From Oceanihabitans iliipiscarium (lineage in GTDB: Bacteria > Bacteroidota > Bacteroidia > Flavobacteriales > Flavobacteriaceae), in the NCBI RefSeq assembly GCF_042686125.1, contig NZ_JBHUOV010000015.1, forward strand, positions 62,001-126,000: a DNA stretch of 64,000 nt, written 5' to 3'. Under the pieces are notes generated by a model. The model saw only the letters and a list, made by a program, of their open reading frames with translations. It was not told the origin of the DNA and did no database searches. Every line of letters begins with the position of its first letter. The stretch's first letter is position 1. A program made the position numbers and the translations under genes. Below are positions 61,972 through 64,000 of the stretch, piece by piece.

Positions 61972-62559
61972 TTAAGAATGTTTTTTTCGTAAATAACTTA
62001 AAAACTCTGGGGTAACTCCAAGATATGAAGCTATAATATATTGAGGAACACGTTGTTCGATATTTCGATACGACTTTCTGAAGTCATTGTAACGTATATA
62101 GGCATCATCACTCATACTATCAATAACACGCTCTTGAATGGCAACATAGGCGCTTTGTATTTTAATACGGAAAAAATTAGAAACCTGAGGAACTTCAATA
62201 TATAGTTTTTCTAACTCAATTCTAGGGAGTTGTATAATCAATGTTTTTTCTAATGCCTGAACATACATACGAGATGCTTTCCTGCTTAAATAGCTATATA
62301 AATCATTTATCCACCATTCTTCAATTCCTAATTGCAAGGTGTGTTCTTGTGCGTTTTCATCTAAATAATAACTACGCATAGAGCCTTGAACAATAAAATT
62401 CATGGTATTAGCGGTTTCTCCAGGCTCAATCAAAAATTCTTTTTTATTTAAGTCTTTAAATACAAGGATTGATGATAATTTTTGTTCGCCATACTTGTCA
62501 AGTGGGACAACTTTATTGATATGATTAATAAGAAGTTGTATCTGTTTATTTTCATCCAT
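61972..62559 (-). CDS. Crp/Fnr-family transcriptional regulator
   Basis: A 195-residue protein: beta-roll (about 20-120: KKEFLIEPGETANTMNFIVQGSMRSYYLD) and winged helix (RVPQYIIASYLGVTPEFLSYLRKKH). It lies upstream of the barrel/DoxX/DMT operon, with a promoter in between (76 bases), and is probably its local regulator. The VOC gene ends upstream of it with 14 bases between. Confidence 0.88.
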   Translation of the reverse strand: MDENKQIQLLINHINKVVPLDKYGEQKLSSILVFKDLNKKEFLIEPGETANTMNFIVQGSMRSYYLDENAQEHTLQLGIEEWWINDLYSYLSRKASRMYVQALEKTLIIQLPRIELEKLYIEVPQVSNFFRIKIQSAYVAIQERVIDSMSDDAYIRYNDFRKSYRNIEQRVPQYIIASYLGVTPEFLSYLRKKHS

Positions 62560-62573
62560 ATTGCATAAGAAAG

Positions 62574-63251
62574 TTAATTCTTTTTAATTTTTATAACCTC
62601 TTTTGTAAATTCAAAATCATATAAAATATTATGATTTTCAACTATAGCTTTAAATGGTGATGGTGTTATAGGCAAATCTGTTGGAAACCAATGTGCTCTA
62701 GTTTTATAGTTTGGTAATAAGAATAATCCTTCTTGGGTTCCGTTTGTTCCAAAATATTGTGTGTTCCCTTTCCAAAAACAAGAATTTATTTCTTTTTCAA
62801 TTAGTGAATTGGTATTTTTAATTGAAGTTGTTGGTACACCTATTTCGTTAACACAAATAACATCTTCAATACTAAAGGGATTATCCATTTGATTTTTTAA
62901 ATCATACCTTACTATAAACTCAGCAACATTGCCACTTGCATCAAAAAAGTAAAATGAATCTGCATTCCAACTTTCAAAATGCTGTATTTCTCTGCCCTTA
63001 TCTATATCTAAAACAGTAACTCTTTTTTTTATCCAAGCCATAGCTTCTTCAAGCTTGTTAGAAGGAATTAAAAAACAATAGTGGTATTTAAATTCTTCAT
63101 CAGATTTCATAAAAGTTAATCTGCTCCAGCCAATTTTTAAAGTAAAGCTATGATCTGTTTCTTTAAGGATTTTAAAACCAAGAGTTTCGGAATAAAATAT
63201 TTTTTCTAACTCTAAAGTTTTAGTAAATAAACTTAATTCTTTTATTCTCAT
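62574..63251 (-). CDS. VOC (glyoxalase/bleomycin-resistance) superfamily protein
   Basis: A 225-residue protein. The first about 115 residues form one beta-alpha-beta-beta-beta VOC pair (LSLFTKTLELEKIFYSETLGFKIL, SFYFFDASGNVAEFIVRYD); the second half is looser (INEIGVPTTSI..SLIEKEI) but could be a second copy. The metal ligands are only partly visible. Substrate unknown. Confidence 0.82.
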   Translation of the reverse strand: MRIKELSLFTKTLELEKIFYSETLGFKILKETDHSFTLKIGWSRLTFMKSDEEFKYHYCFLIPSNKLEEAMAWIKKRVTVLDIDKGREIQHFESWNADSFYFFDASGNVAEFIVRYDLKNQMDNPFSIEDVICVNEIGVPTTSIKNTNSLIEKEINSCFWKGNTQYFGTNGTQEGLFLLPNYKTRAHWFPTDLPITPSPFKAIVENHNILYDFEFTKEVIKIKKN

Positions 63252-63571
63252 GATAATTTTATCAATATCAAAAATACAAATTCCATTTTTTTTATAAAAT
63301 TATCTTATAAACTAGTTTGTAAAAACTATGAATAAAATGAGAGTCGATATCAGGTTAAGGCGATTATCTTACTATTAAATCATGATATATTCCTATGCTT
63401 ATATTGTATTTGCTTAATATTTAGCCTGTTATTAATTAATAAAAAAATTGCTTTTATCAACTAATTATTTTAACTTAATTGCATCAAATTTATCTATTGA
63501 TTGAGTACTAATTGCTATAGGTATAAGGTCAATTCAAAAAAAGATATTAGAGGGGACAATAATATGTTTTT
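63252..63571. other. AT-rich intergenic region
   Basis: 320 bases between divergent genes. Apart from the -7 element of the VOC gene (63269-63276) I see no gene, strong hairpin or repeat. Confidence 0.6.
63269..63276 (-). promoter_or_regulatory. Putative -7 element of the VOC gene
   Basis: The minus strand reads TATTTTTG, a TAnnTTTG match, 17 bases before the ATG at 63251. Confidence 0.4.
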
Positions 63572-64000
63572 ATGAGTAAGATTAATGAAAAGTTAATTAA
63601 TGAATTACAACAATTAAATGGTTTTACTGAAAATTTTATAGAGTCACTTCAGGATGGTTTTATAATTTTAGATACTAAGGGAAGAATAGTAATCTCTAAT
63701 TCGGCCTTTAGTAAATTCACTGGATATGATAAGCATGAATTATTAGGATTAAGTGCGCCATTTCCTTTTTGGCCTGAAGAGTTTCATAATGACTACATGA
63801 GTCGTTTTGAAGAAATGTTAAAGGATAATTTAAAATCTGAATTTGAAGTTGTTTATCAGCGAAAAAACGAAGACAGAATTCCTGTAACATTATTTGTAGC
63901 AAGTATAAAGAATAGCAAAGACAAAACCATCGCTTATTTTGTTCTAGTTCAAGATGAATCTATTGATAAGCAAAGTATTACAACAAAAACTTTCCCAAGT
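63572..64000 (+). CDS. PAS-domain sensor protein (3' end outside the window)
   Basis: 143 codons from the ATG at 63572 to the window end, open throughout. Residues 1-20 are a helix and the PAS domain follows (FIESLQDGFIILDTKGRIVISNSAFSKFTGYDKHELLG, ending EVVYQRKNEDRIPVTLFVASI). Such genes usually continue into a histidine kinase, diguanylate cyclase or phosphatase, which cannot be seen here. An ATG at 63564 is closed by a stop after three codons and is not used. Confidence 0.85.
   Translation, partial: MSKINEKLINELQQLNGFTENFIESLQDGFIILDTKGRIVISNSAFSKFTGYDKHELLGLSAPFPFWPEEFHNDYMSRFEEMLKDNLKSEFEVVYQRKNEDRIPVTLFVASIKNSKDKTIAYFVLVQDESIDKQSITTKTFPS

Overview
The window is AT-rich DNA from a Bacteroidota, most likely a (marine) member of the Flavobacteriaceae. 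The evidence is the gene content (RteC-era style mobile-element genes, DUF6266, DUF4386, TlpA lipoproteins with long N-terminal domains, ABC permease/M1 peptidase fusions, many Crp-like regulators), very low GC, and repeated TAnnTTTG promoter elements just upstream of start codons, the -7 motif of Bacteroidota sigma factor. Species cannot be fixed from the sequence alone.

Region 1 (1-12606) is ordinary chromosome: the 3'-truncated-by-window uvrA, a four-gene minus-strand operon (ACP phosphodiesterase, gamma-glutamyltransferase, ATP-grasp ligase, unknown membrane-anchored protein), a phosphohexomutase (glmM type), a lipid A type acyltransferase, a rhomboid protease, a TlpA-like lipoprotein and mnmE.

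Region 2 (12589-35191) is a roughly 22.6 kb integrated element inserted exactly in the last codons of mnmE. The 18 bp at the mnmE 3' end recur imperfectly at 35174-35191, and the right copy still reads C-I-G-K-stop in frame. The left end carries a zinc-ribbon/HTH protein, a tyrosine integrase, two tandem excisionase-type HTH genes, a VirE-N protein and a PriCT_2/DUF3987 protein. No relaxase or conjugation gene is visible. The cargo falls in two blocks. The first is a stress-survival block: bestrophin channel, YqhA, a Gre-like factor, a second-type UvrB, quinone oxidoreductase, glutathione-independent formaldehyde dehydrogenase and Dps. The second is an apparent five-gene defence operon (26467-32019): XRE regulator, a small GYP-repeat protein, an AvcD/anti-phage dCTP-deaminase-like protein with P-loop plus deaminase, a HEPN-motif protein, and a long prokaryotic Argonaute with an intact guide-end pocket but lost catalytic aspartates. 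The combination of nucleotide-depletion deaminase, HEPN RNase and dead pAgo in one transcription unit is the strongest candidate for an undescribed system here. It is followed by about 0.9 kb of hairpin-rich non-coding DNA, two unknown genes, an interleaved inverted repeat, and a DUF6266 gene.

Region 3 (35192-64000) is chromosome again, rich in accessory enzymes: a FlgO/TPR/AraC regulator, three class-C-beta-lactamase-like serine hydrolases, acetyltransferases, MDR and SDR oxidoreductases, an ABC ATPase with an ABC-2 permease/M1 peptidase fusion, and three Crp-family regulators. A Crp-like regulator / predicted outer-membrane protein / DoxX arrangement occurs twice (39.7-41.5 kb on plus, 62.6-60.9 kb on minus). 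Two decayed genes are visible: a GNAT gene broken by one TAA codon and a DUF4386 remnant. The window ends inside a PAS-domain sensor gene.
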